Source: Hyphomicrobiales bacterium (GTDB taxonomy: Bacteria > Pseudomonadota > Alphaproteobacteria > Rhizobiales > Rhizobiaceae). From it: 64,000 nt of DNA. The position numbers were made by a program, and so were the translations under genes. Numbering within the stretch: the first letter of the stretch is position 1; every line of letters starts with the position of its first letter. Positions 51,262 through 59,199 of the stretch are shown piece by piece. The stretch is from contig UBTY01000004.1 in assembly GCA_900468535.1 (NCBI GenBank), forward strand, positions 62,001 to 126,000, in the 5' to 3' direction. The notes beneath the pieces were generated by a model. The model did not search any database. It had not been told where the DNA came from and saw only the letters and a list, made by a program, of their open reading frames with translations.

Positions 51262-52112
51262 ATACTTCGCTTTTGCAGTTTTCGCCGGGCGCCTTTCTGG
51301 CACCTGTTGTCGACTGGCTGAATACCAATCTCCATCCATTGTTTTCAGCCATCAGCACTGTCGTTGAAGCGGTCCTGTCGGCAATCGAGGCGGCCCTTCT
51401 CGTGCTGCCGCCGCCTGCCATGATAGCGATCGTCGTCGTCGCTGCGTTCTTCGCCGTCAATCTTCGTGGTGCTGTCCTTGCCGGGCTTTGCCTCGGTTTC
51501 TGCTTCATCGTCGGGTTTTGGACGGCATCGATGCAGACTGTCGCGCTGGTGACCGTCGCCGTATTCATCTCCGTGGTCATTGCGTTCCCCGTTGGCGTGT
51601 TGTGTGCACGCTATCGGCCAATCGAAGCAGCCGTCCGGCCCGTCCTCGACGTCATGCAGACCGTGCCGCCATGGGTCTATCTTATTCCGGCTGTCATGGT
51701 TTTCAGTCTCGGGCGAGTGCCGGCGATCATTGCGACGATCGTCTATGGGATCCCTCCGATGCTGCGTCTGACCACGTTGGCATTCAAACAGATACCGCGC
51801 GAATACATAGAGCTCGGTAGCGCGATCGGGGCGCATCCACGGTCTGTGCTTTGGAAAATTGAGATTCCGCTCGCAAAGCAGACACTGCTCGTTGGCCTCA
51901 ACCAGTGCATCCTGCTGTCCCTGGCGATGGTCGTCCTGGCCGGTCTGGTCGGCGCAGGCGGCTTGGGCGCGGAGGTAACCCGTGGACTGACGCGAATGGA
52001 AATGGGCCTCGGCTTACGGGCCGGGCTGGCAATCGTCGCCGTCGCCCTCCTGCTTGATCGCCTGAGCCGAGGGCTGCTTGATCGCAATCGCCCGTCTGTT
52101 GCTGCCAGGTGA
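51258..52112 (+). CDS. Glycine betaine/proline-type ABC permease (ProW-like, second copy)
   Basis: A 284-residue membrane protein similar in layout to the upstream permease, with about six hydrophobic segments. Its EAA loop is REYIELGSAIGAHPRSVLWK, followed by IEIPLAKQTLLVGLNQCILL. It starts with ATG overlapping the first permease's TGA. Two different ProW-like subunits with one ProV and one ProX is a less common variant of the betaine importer, otherwise homodimeric in E. coli. Confidence 0.87.
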   Translation: MNTSLLQFSPGAFLAPVVDWLNTNLHPLFSAISTVVEAVLSAIEAALLVLPPPAMIAIVVVAAFFAVNLRGAVLAGLCLGFCFIVGFWTASMQTVALVTVAVFISVVIAFPVGVLCARYRPIEAAVRPVLDVMQTVPPWVYLIPAVMVFSLGRVPAIIATIVYGIPPMLRLTTLAFKQIPREYIELGSAIGAHPRSVLWKIEIPLAKQTLLVGLNQCILLSLAMVVLAGLVGAGGLGAEVTRGLTRMEMGLGLRAGLAIVAVALLLDRLSRGLLDRNRPSVAAR

Positions 52113-52254
52113 CCGATGGCGGACACGTACTTCTGCATCTCAGGCTTCGCCCGCGTCGTTGCTCACAACACCACCGTCGTGGACGAGCGGGATCCACGCG
52201 CATACCGATTTTAAGATCGCTTGATGATGGGCTTTCGAAACAGGAGGCATGACG

Positions 52255-53265
52255 ATGAGACCCGAGGATTTTCGAACCGGGGAAAATGCACTCTCCGCCA
52301 AGCAGCTAAAGGTTGGCTTCGTGCTTGCACGGACATTCACGCTGTCGGCGTTTGCCCTTTTCGTAGACACCTTACGTCTTGCGAGTGATCAATTCGATCG
52401 CTCCGGAAGGGTGCGGGCCGATTGGCAGGTTCTGGGAAGCACGCGCCATCTCGTTACCTCAAGCTGCGGCGTCCAGGTCGCACCGACCTCCGACTTCATC
52501 GACCCGTCTCGCTTCGACTACATCGTGGTGGTCGGCGGGCTGTTGACCGTCGACCGACCGGTGGACGACGAGACCGTCGCGTTTCTGCGGCGCGCTGCTT
52601 CGCAACGCGTTCCCCTGATCGGGCTCTGCACCGGCACGTTCATCCTTGCCGAGGCCGGCCTCATGACAAACCACAATGCCTGCGTCAGTTGGCTCCATGT
52701 GCAGGCCTACAAGGAGCGGTTTCCGAGCCTGTCTGCTCGCTCGGATCGGCTCTTCAATCTCGACGCCCAGCGCGGCTCGTGTGCAGGCGGAACGAGCGCC
52801 GCCGACATGGCTGCGCTTCTTGTTCGCCGATACATCAGCCACGAGGCAGAACGAAATGCGCTAGAAGTCCTGCAGATCGAGAAGGCTAGATCTCCAGGAG
52901 ACGTACAGCCGCACCGGCCGCTCTATGAGAATTACGAGGATGATCGCGTCAGGGCTGCGATGATCCTGATGGAACAGAACATGGAGTACGGCATATCGAT
53001 CCCCGAACTCGCGTCCTCGGTCGGCCTCTCACGCCGGCAGCTTGAGCGTATCTTCATGGAGAAGGCAGGGATGTCGCCGGCGCAGGCCTACAAGCGCGTC
53101 CGACTGAAACGAGCAAAGGCACTGCTTGCAAACCCAAAACTGTCAATGATCGAAATCGCGCTCGATGTCGGCTTCGAAAACGCCTCACACTTCACGCGCG
53201 CCTTCAAGCGAACCTTCGGCGCAACGCCCTCGCAGGTGCGGGCAATGCCGTTGGAGGTGCACTGA
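52255..53265 (+). CDS. GlxA-family regulator (DJ-1/PfpI domain fused to AraC HTH)
   Basis: A 336-residue regulator. Residues about 20-185 form a class I glutamine amidotransferase-like (DJ-1/PfpI) domain, with VGFVLARTFTLSAFALFVDT and the nucleophile-elbow-like LIGLCTGTFILAEAGLM. Residues about 225-330 are an AraC double HTH (ISIPELASSVGLSRRQLERI; LSMIEIALDVGFENASHFTR). Same architecture as GbdR, which activates glycine betaine catabolism, and ArgR of Pseudomonas. AGGAGG with 7-nt spacing supports ATG 52255 rather than 52249. Directly downstream of the betaine-type importer. Confidence 0.88.
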   Translation: MRPEDFRTGENALSAKQLKVGFVLARTFTLSAFALFVDTLRLASDQFDRSGRVRADWQVLGSTRHLVTSSCGVQVAPTSDFIDPSRFDYIVVVGGLLTVDRPVDDETVAFLRRAASQRVPLIGLCTGTFILAEAGLMTNHNACVSWLHVQAYKERFPSLSARSDRLFNLDAQRGSCAGGTSAADMAALLVRRYISHEAERNALEVLQIEKARSPGDVQPHRPLYENYEDDRVRAAMILMEQNMEYGISIPELASSVGLSRRQLERIFMEKAGMSPAQAYKRVRLKRAKALLANPKLSMIEIALDVGFENASHFTRAFKRTFGATPSQVRAMPLEVH

Positions 53266-53267
53266 GC

Positions 53268-54011
53268 ATGCCGCAGGTCGGAAAAATCACCGAGCTTTGG
53301 CGTTATCCCGGAAGCTCCGTGACTGGAGAGCAGCTCGACCATGCCGAAGTATCGGCCGACGGGCTGGTAGGCGACCGGCGCTACGCACTTGTCGAGGTGT
53401 CGACTGGCATCGTCGCTCATCCCGAACGGGATCGGCAATGGCAGAAGTGCGTGTTTGTGAGATCGCGGATGAGAGAGAACGGCGAGGTCGAGGTCATGGT
53501 CCCCGACCACGATTGGCGCGCCGTCCATGACCCGCAACTTGCCCTCGCGTTATCGCGTTTCTTCGGTTTTGACGTCGAGCTTCGTCCCTATGAGCGAACG
53601 CAGCCTGAAATGTCTGGCGTCGCGTTCGCAAAGGATCGCTACGACGTCTCGCCATTGCATCTTCTCACAACCGCGTCGATTGGCCACCTGAAGTCAATTC
53701 ATCCAACCGGCGATCCGAACCCAAGACGGTTCCGACCGAATATCGTGGTCGAAACAGCGAAGGAGATAACCGGTTTTGCCGAACTCGCTTGGATCGATCA
53801 GCCCGTCCGGCTAGGTGACGTCGAGGGAATGGTGATTGCCCCTACAAAACGCTGCGGCTTCACGATCATCGAGCAAGACGACTTGCCCAATGATCCGGAG
53901 ATCTTGAGAAACATCATGAGGTTCGGCGGTCGCAACATGGGCGTATATTGCGCCCCGGCGGGAAACGGTGTCGTGAGGGTTGGCGATCTCGTCAGCATTG
54001 ACCGGGCATAA
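53268..54011 (+). CDS. MOSC-domain protein
   Basis: A 247-residue protein. The N-terminal MOSC_N-like beta-barrel (VGKITELWRYPGSSVTGEQL) is followed by a MOSC domain with the conserved cysteine in VIAPTKRCGFTIIEQDDLPN near residue 201, the position that accepts sulfur or molybdenum cofactor in mARC/YiiM-like enzymes. It starts 2 bp after the GlxA-type regulator stop and is probably co-transcribed. Some MOSC proteins reduce N-hydroxylated compounds; whether this one supports amine breakdown is unknown. Confidence 0.84.
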   Translation: MPQVGKITELWRYPGSSVTGEQLDHAEVSADGLVGDRRYALVEVSTGIVAHPERDRQWQKCVFVRSRMRENGEVEVMVPDHDWRAVHDPQLALALSRFFGFDVELRPYERTQPEMSGVAFAKDRYDVSPLHLLTTASIGHLKSIHPTGDPNPRRFRPNIVVETAKEITGFAELAWIDQPVRLGDVEGMVIAPTKRCGFTIIEQDDLPNDPEILRNIMRFGGRNMGVYCAPAGNGVVRVGDLVSIDRA

Positions 54012-54269
54012 AGCTGACGAGATCGGTCGCAAAGAACGATGCTAGCGGTCTACAACCAGATCTCTGAACGGCTTTGAGACATCAGCTTCGACTTGCATGT
54101 GCCGCAATGAGGGAAGGCGAATGCCGACCGTCTTCGAGCGATCGTGCTGCCGACGCCGAGAAGGCGGGCGCCGCGGCAAAGACGCCCAGCCGACGAATGC
54201 TTGCACGCATGATATGATGGCTGGCGGCTTCAGCGCGATGGAGCGCCGTCAGATTCGGGGAGCCTTGAA

Positions 54270-54536
54270 ATGCGAATTCACACGGCAATTGTCGGTGCGA
54301 TGGTCGTGATCGGGCTGAGTGCCTGCACCACTTCAACCGCGGAGATTCAACCGCTTCCCGGCAGCCTGACATATGGGGGCAGAGTGGTTCACTCACCTTA
54401 CAAGCCGGGGACCGTGATCAAGAACACGTTCCTCGGCAAGTTCGGCTATCGCATATCGGAGCGTTATGTCGTTCAACCGGATGGAACCCTTAAACTGACC
54501 TATCAGAACGCCGGGCAGGATTATTATATCGAATGA
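54270..54536 (+). CDS. Small putative lipoprotein
   Basis: An 88-residue exported protein. The N-terminus RIHTAIVGAMVVIGLSACTT has a lipobox LSAC with Cys19. The mature part is about 70 residues, with SLTYGGRVVHSPYKPGTVIK and LTYQNAGQDYYIE, mostly beta by pattern. GGGGAGCC lies upstream of the ATG. It stands alone between the MOSC gene and a convergent membrane-protein gene. No family recognised. Confidence 0.6.
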   Translation: MRIHTAIVGAMVVIGLSACTTSTAEIQPLPGSLTYGGRVVHSPYKPGTVIKNTFLGKFGYRISERYVVQPDGTLKLTYQNAGQDYYIE

Positions 54537-54573
54537 CCTGAAGCGGCCGGCTGGTCCTTCTGAAGGATCGCAG

Positions 54574-55047
54574 TCATCCGTCGCCGGCGAAATCGACGGA
54601 TGAGATTTCAACCGACCACGTAAAGTCCTTGGGCGATGGGCTGCCCGGCAAGGTGTCCAGGCCTCGATAGTGATTGAGCGCCCAGCATGTTCCGTAGACC
54701 CCTTTCGGCTCGACAATCTTGTAGCTCGTCAGATAATCCGAGTAAGCCTCGATACTGAAGCCCGGACGTTTTGCAATCAGTCGAAAACGGATCACGTTTG
54801 CCTGACGGTCGGAGCCGTTCGTGAACTGGACGAAAATGGGCTTGGCTGGGTCGAGGCAACCATCGGTTCCCGTGCTCGTCCCAACGACGAGACTGGCGGA
54901 GCCATTGCGGTCGGATTGCTGGACGTACACATAGATGGCTACGGCGGCTGCGATCAATATTACAGCGACGAGAGCGATCAACGTCGGCCGCGGGAACAGG
55001 AAGTAACACGCCAGCACGACCGGAACCGCGAATATCAATAGGACCAT
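54574..55047 (-). CDS. Membrane-anchored hypothetical protein
   Basis: A 157-residue protein with two adjacent hydrophobic segments at the N-terminus (LLIFAVPVVLACYFLFPRPT and LIALVAVILIAAAVAIYVYV) and a soluble C-terminal part of about 110 residues with two Cys (GTDGCLDPAKPIFVQFTNGS, VYGTCWALNHYRGLD). The soluble domain has an immunoglobulin-like beta pattern and probably faces the periplasm. GGAG lies 9 nt upstream of the ATG. It resembles short rhizobial hypothetical proteins whose function I do not know. Confidence 0.62.
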   Translation of the reverse strand: MVLLIFAVPVVLACYFLFPRPTLIALVAVILIAAAVAIYVYVQQSDRNGSASLVVGTSTGTDGCLDPAKPIFVQFTNGSDRQANVIRFRLIAKRPGFSIEAYSDYLTSYKIVEPKGVYGTCWALNHYRGLDTLPGSPSPKDFTWSVEISSVDFAGDG

Positions 55048-55532
55048 TTGGTCTGCTCCATTTCAGTCATGAGCTAATGCAGGTGCAAGCCGTGTGCAAG
55101 GTCGATCGGCGGTCAGCGGCGGGGACTTCGTCGCTGAGACGGGACTGCTATCCATCCGATGATAGAGATGAGACAAAACAACCTTCTAGCTCAACAGGTA
55201 GCGTTGAAGAAAGTTTTGCGAAGTCGGGGGTAAGTCGCTTCGAATCAAGGAGTTCGCCGACGGCGTCAACGCGCTGCCAGATACGGCCGATCGCCCGATT
55301 GCTGGCCTGTTCTCTTTACGACGTTCGGCGTCGCAAAGGGCGGCGCTGATGCAACTTGACGAAGAGTATATGCGTGATGTCTTATGTAAAAATACCTGGA
55401 GGCGAGAGAAGGCAACTGATCGCCGTCGGATAATACCAAATCTACAATCCATACCAGACTGCTATTGTAATCCTGAGTTGCCGATATTCTCTAGATATTG
55501 GCTGTCGTTGCATTCAAGCGTTGCGAGGCGTG
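55048..55532. other. 485-bp gap before the LuxR-type regulator
   Basis: No gene supported. The last 150 bp (about 55380-55520) are clearly AT-richer than the surroundings and probably hold the promoter of the downstream regulator. A short ORF beginning at the ATG at 55349 lacks domain character. A tRNA-like string at about 55187-55255 does not fold properly. Confidence 0.5.
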
Positions 55533-56660
55533 ATGCACATGGACTCGAATTCTATTATCAGTCAGATCTACGAGGCATCGACGAACGAACTCGACTGGGT
55601 TTCGTTACGCAAGACGCTCTTCGAATACCTCGACGCGGAAGCCGGCACATTTCGCTTTCGCGATGCGGATGGTCGATCCGCGAATGTGTTTCAGACGTCC
55701 GAGCCCGGCGAGGATCAATACAGCAGATATTATCTCCACATCGATCCAGTTCGATCGGCCATATCAAAGATGAAGCCTACCCCGGCGGGAACGGAAACTG
55801 TTGTTTTTGTCGATGAGGTTGTCGATCTCGGTCTTTACCGCCGTTCGGAATTCTACCAGGATTTTGCGAGGCTGAACGGCCGAGAGCATATGCTGATCGG
55901 CCTGATCGGCGACGGTGATCACACGATCATGAGCTTCTTTCGAGAGGGGAGAGCTTTTGGAGCAAACGAGCGCGAGGCGCTTGCACATCTTCTGCCTCAT
56001 GTGAGGCGCGGATTGCAGTTGCGCCGCAAGATGTATCGATCCGAACTCCAATCTCGCCTGACCTACGCGGCCTTCGAAGCGGTTCCCGGCAATGCGCTCG
56101 TCGTGGACGGCGACTGCAATGTCCTGTTTGCAAACGCGTCGGCCATGAAATTCCTCGCCCGCCACGGCCTGCCGATAACGATGTCGAGAGCGGCGGCTGG
56201 TGGCGGCACACGTCTGGTCGTGGAGAGAGGCGAGGGGGCGCGGTTCAAACAGATCGTTCAGAACGCGGCGCAGGGAGGAAGCGGCGGAGCCATGCGGGTG
56301 GAGTTCGATGCGCCAGAACGTGATCGCATCGGCCAGCTTGCGGTGTTCGCATCGCCCTTGACGGAACTGGGAGCATCTCCTTCCTTCACGACACCCGTTC
56401 TCATCCTCATCAACGAATTGTCGCAGCCGCGCTCGGCGCCAGCCTGCGTCTTCAGCGAACTGTTCGGCTTGAGTGCTGCGGAAGGCGCAGTCGCCGCAGC
56501 CCTTCTCGGCGGCCAGACTGCCGAGGTGGTTGCCCGAGATCGTGACGTCTCGCTTGACACGGTGCGCACCCAGATCCGCACGGTGCTACGCAAGACCGAT
56601 GCGGCCAACCTTCGAGACTTTGAGCGTATCGGTGCGCTTCTCGGGACCTTCACGCACTAG
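55533..56660 (+). CDS. LuxR-type helix-turn-helix regulator with PAS-like sensor
   Basis: A 375-residue regulator. The N-terminal about 180 residues form an alpha/beta sensor (IISQIYEASTNELDWVSLRK; ISKMKPTPAGTETVVFVDEV), followed by a PAS-like segment (ALVVDGDCNVLFANASAMKF, around residue 185-205) and a C-terminal HTH (LSAAEGAVAAALLGGQTAEV, then DVSLDTVRTQIRTVLRKTDA) of the GerE/LuxR fold. This arrangement is widespread in rhizobia, and the ligands are mostly unknown. The start is ATG 55533 or 55539. No obvious partner gene: the next genes encode small membrane proteins. Confidence 0.82.
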   Translation: MHMDSNSIISQIYEASTNELDWVSLRKTLFEYLDAEAGTFRFRDADGRSANVFQTSEPGEDQYSRYYLHIDPVRSAISKMKPTPAGTETVVFVDEVVDLGLYRRSEFYQDFARLNGREHMLIGLIGDGDHTIMSFFREGRAFGANEREALAHLLPHVRRGLQLRRKMYRSELQSRLTYAAFEAVPGNALVVDGDCNVLFANASAMKFLARHGLPITMSRAAAGGGTRLVVERGEGARFKQIVQNAAQGGSGGAMRVEFDAPERDRIGQLAVFASPLTELGASPSFTTPVLILINELSQPRSAPACVFSELFGLSAAEGAVAAALLGGQTAEVVARDRDVSLDTVRTQIRTVLRKTDAANLRDFERIGALLGTFTH

Positions 56661-56808
56661 ATCGTCTGATGCGGGACTGCGACGGCTTATCATGTCTCAT
56701 CATCAGTTCTGAGGATGCGCTTCAGCGCTAGCGCGCATTAAGTAGCGGCATGGCTCATCGATCCCGCACGTTTCAACGGATCGCAGATGCCGTTCCGTGG
56801 AGGCCTTC

Positions 56809-57330
56809 ATGATCGCCCAGACTGTCAGGACTATCCTCACCAACCTTCCGACCTTTCTCTTCGTCGCGGCCGTCATCTGCCCATCTTTGATGACACGCGA
56901 TCAACCCTGGCCGCGTCGCTACCTTTCCTGGATCCTGCTGTTGGCCGTTGGGATCGACGGTTTGTGGGCGGGGATCTTTCACGTGTTTTTCCCGGCGATC
57001 GCATCCGCGCAGATCGGCTGGCAGCAGAGCCCTTTCGAGTTTGAAGTCGGCATCGCCGACCTCGCGCTCGGCTTGATCGGCGTGCTCTCCTTTTGGCGCA
57101 GCCTCGCCTTCCAAAGTGCCGTCGCAATCTATGCCATCGTGTTTTATGGCGGCGTCGCCATCGGCCACTTTGTTCAAGCGTTTCGCGAAGGCGACTATGC
57201 AGCCGACAATTTCGGCCTATTGCTCATCCTTACGATTGCACGCGCGATAGCGCTTGCAATTCTATTGTGGGCCGCGTGGCGGATGACTGCAACGGAACGC
57301 CTCGAGGAGAGTTACCATGCTCGCTCCTAG
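56809..57330 (+). CDS. DUF6790-like integral membrane protein
   Basis: A 173-residue protein with four or five hydrophobic segments (TILTNLPTFLFVAAVICPSL; YLSWILLLAVGIDGLWAGIF; GIADLALGLIGVLSF; AVAIYAIVFYGGVAIGHFVQ; LLLILTIARAIALAILLWAA). The ATG at 56809 has GGAGG 5 nt upstream; the in-frame GTG at 56797 is not favoured. I recognise the pattern as the DUF6790 group of uncharacterised bacterial membrane proteins. It overlaps the following small membrane-protein gene by 14 nt. Confidence 0.68.
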   Translation: MIAQTVRTILTNLPTFLFVAAVICPSLMTRDQPWPRRYLSWILLLAVGIDGLWAGIFHVFFPAIASAQIGWQQSPFEFEVGIADLALGLIGVLSFWRSLAFQSAVAIYAIVFYGGVAIGHFVQAFREGDYAADNFGLLLILTIARAIALAILLWAAWRMTATERLEESYHARS

Positions 57331-57679
57331 TCCAAAGGGCGGGCGCAGATGGATGCTCTCTGCCTTTGGCGGTCTTGTGCTCTTCGGCGTCGGCGGCGCG
57401 CTTGCAATGGATCAGCTGGGCTACGCCCTGCCTTATCGCTGGCTTTTTCTGATCCTTCTTCTGCCAGCGTCAAGCGCAATGATCGACAGCTTTCGGCTGG
57501 CGAGAGCATTGGGTTGGCAGAACGTCCAGCCATTGTCTCGCGCTATTGCCGGAGCGGTCTTCGCTCTCATCGCAATCCTTATGTCGCTTCGTCTCAACAC
57601 CGGCTTGATATTGCCAGCCCTCATCATGGCGCTCGGCGTTGCGACCGTGGTACGCGCGATTGTCGGCAAGGTAATTTGA
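57317..57679 (+). CDS. Small integral membrane protein
   Basis: A 120-residue protein with four hydrophobic segments: MLSAFGGLVLFGVGGALAMD, RWLFLILLLPASSAMIDSF, AIAGAVFALIAILMSLRL and LILPALIMALGVATVVRAIV. GAGGAGAG precedes the ATG, which lies within the end of the upstream membrane-protein gene, so the two are coupled. No family recognised; probably a partner of its neighbour. Confidence 0.65.
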   Translation: MLAPSPKGGRRWMLSAFGGLVLFGVGGALAMDQLGYALPYRWLFLILLLPASSAMIDSFRLARALGWQNVQPLSRAIAGAVFALIAILMSLRLNTGLILPALIMALGVATVVRAIVGKVI

Positions 57680-57701
57680 CTTCGTTTGAAAAGACAAGTG
57701 G

Positions 57702-58073
57702 TCACTTGGCTGCGTTGCAGGCCAATGTCGGCGCCGCATTGTCTCCCATCGTGGTGTCATAGAGGCTCGCCGAATTTCCGTTGGTCCACCAGACGTATTT
57801 TCCAGCAGCGTAGCGCGCGCCGGAACCGGAGAGGACCGAGACGAAGACTGTCGGCTGCGGTTGATCAGGCAAGGGGACAATCGCAAGGAAGTTCGGATCG
57901 GCATTGACGTAGGTAACTGCCAGTCGACCGCCCGAGCCGCAATCATAAGCAACTCGCTTGCGCTCGATCTTGCCTTTGCTTTGAAGTTGAACCGTTCCGT
58001 TCTCGATTGCCGCGGCTGACTGGGCAACCAGACATATGGCGCTCACGGCAACTGCAATAGCGACGATTTTCAT
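57702..58073 (-). CDS. MliC-family lysozyme inhibitor-like exported protein
   Basis: A 123-residue protein with a signal peptide (IVAIAVAVSAICLVAQSAAA, cleavage near residue 22). The mature domain holds the MliC/PliC pattern: RVAYDCGSGGRLAVTYVNAD, then ARYAAGKYVWWTNGNSASLY and a final Cys in PTLACNAAK that would pair with the first. MliC proteins inhibit C-type lysozyme in the periplasm. GGAGG with 7-nt spacing supports ATG 58073. No lipobox is present, so it is a soluble periplasmic version. Confidence 0.76.
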   Translation of the reverse strand: MKIVAIAVAVSAICLVAQSAAAIENGTVQLQSKGKIERKRVAYDCGSGGRLAVTYVNADPNFLAIVPLPDQPQPTVFVSVLSGSGARYAAGKYVWWTNGNSASLYDTTMGDNAAPTLACNAAK

Positions 58074-58480
58074 TCTTGATCCTCCAACGATCAGGTGGGT
58101 TTCCTTTGTGGCACGACCAAGTGCAGGCCGTTCCGCCAGCTGATTTTCGCTCGACGTGCTCCACATTGAGCTGCATCGCAGCCTGCGCCCACTGAAATAT
58201 TCCGTCGCCACTTTTCCGGCATACCCAGAAGTGGTGATGCGTGGTCGGGTCGACATCGGGTATCCCCACGCCATCGATCGCACAGGAAACGGGACAACGG
58301 CCAGCCCGGCTGATGCATACGATGGATATGGGGCGACTTCACACGCGCGTCGACCAAACCCAGATCGGACGAGCTTTCGGTAGCCAGGGTGAGCCTCATC
58401 GGATCCCGGCACCCGACATCCAGAGCGGATCTGAACGCTTGCAAGCGTTCGGCTCCATTTGAAAACCTTAGGGAATGAAC
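58074..58480. other. 407-bp divergent intergenic region
   Basis: Carries the promoters of the MliC-like gene (minus) and the exported repeat-protein operon (plus). Open frames cross it on both strands, but none has a start site or domain I can support. Near its right end is a perfect 18-bp palindrome, described separately. Confidence 0.5.
58433..58450. promoter_or_regulatory. Perfect 18-bp palindrome upstream of the exported-protein operon
   Basis: GAACGCTTGCAAGCGTTC is fully self-complementary with no spacer and ends 30 bp before the start of the repeat-protein gene. Its position between promoter region and ribosome site suggests an operator, although it could equally form an RNA hairpin in the 5' leader. 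No neighbouring regulator is an obvious binder. Confidence 0.6.
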
Positions 58481-58798
58481 ATGAATATGAAAATAGCAGT
58501 CATCCTCGGCATGACGGTCCTTGCAGTTCCGTCGTTCGCCACATCGGCTCCTCTCATGCCTGAAATCGATCAGCCTTCCACGCTCACTCTGGTTGCCGGT
58601 GGGTGCGGACCATACGCCTGGCGCGGCCCATGGGGTGGTTGCCGAAACACACCCTATTACGGCCGGCTGCCAAATGGCTATTACCAGGAACGCCCCGTGG
58701 CCAGCAACATGTGCCCGCCCGGCTACTGGCGTGGCCCGTGGGGCCACTGCCGCAACACGCCCTATCATGGCCGCCTGCCGAACGGCAGCTGGAAATAA
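58481..58798 (+). CDS. Exported GCG_CRPN-type protein with two Cys/Trp/Pro-rich repeats
   Basis: A 105-residue exported protein. Signal peptide MKIAVILGMTVLAVPSFATS, then LVAGGCGPYAWRGPWGGCRN, the GCG_CRPN prefix motif known in short rhizobial secreted proteins. Two repeats follow: GPYAWRGPWGGCRNTPYYGR with LPNGYYQ, and PPGYWRGPWGHCRNTPYHGR with LPNGSWK. Each has a Cys pair, three aromatic clusters and a GRLPNG end, suggesting a small disulfide-stabilised fold. The ATG at 58481 has AGGG 7 nt upstream; ATGs at 58475 and 58487 are alternatives. Function unknown. Confidence 0.72.
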   Translation: MNMKIAVILGMTVLAVPSFATSAPLMPEIDQPSTLTLVAGGCGPYAWRGPWGGCRNTPYYGRLPNGYYQERPVASNMCPPGYWRGPWGHCRNTPYHGRLPNGSWK

Positions 58799-58886
58799 CT
58801 GCCAGTCGCGCTGCCCGGCGGTCGACCTGCGGGATAGCTCGGTCTGACCGTCGGAACCAAACCCATAGCAAAAAAGGAAGAATGAA

Positions 58887-59162
58887 ATGTCGGACTTCAC
58901 GCTCTCACGTCGCAAAGTCATCGCTGGCGCAGGTCTTGCGCTCGCTGCTGGCTCGGTCGTCACCATTGCATCGTCGCCAGCCTTCGCGGAGCAGGGCAAC
59001 ATGGAGGCCGCCCTGCGCCAGCTTCAGAACGCACTCAACTCCCTGCACCGGGCAACGCCCAACAAGGGGGGCCATAAGGAGCGCGCCGCCGAGCTCGTCG
59101 AGCAGGCCATGGCTGAAGTGCAGGCAGGGATCGACTACGCCGCTGCACACGGCGGCGGCTGA
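58887..59162 (+). CDS. Small Tat-exported helical protein
   Basis: A 91-residue protein with a twin-arginine leader (SRRKVIAGAGLALAAGSVVT, cleavage at AFA near residue 34). The mature about 55 residues are almost all helical (MEAALRQLQNALNSLHRATP; HKERAAELVEQAMAEVQAGI) and end in HGGG. A strong AAGGAAGA precedes the ATG. Export of so short a chain through Tat implies it folds or binds a cofactor or partner in the cytoplasm first. Sits between two genes that share a repeat motif; function unknown. Confidence 0.68.
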   Translation: MSDFTLSRRKVIAGAGLALAAGSVVTIASSPAFAEQGNMEAALRQLQNALNSLHRATPNKGGHKERAAELVEQAMAEVQAGIDYAAAHGGG

Positions 59163-59199
59163 TCGCTCTCACACCAAAACCATCTTAAGGATCTCGACA

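Noticed and set aside
55187..55255. tRNA-like string (TAGCTCAACAGGTAG and a later TTCGAATC)
   Set aside because: The D-arm and T-arm halves do not pair, and no acceptor stem or anticodon arm can be drawn, so this is chance resemblance.
58091..59002. 303-codon minus-strand frame across the exported repeat cassette
   Set aside because: It is antisense to three short genes with signal peptides and good ribosome sites, and it has no recognisable domain.
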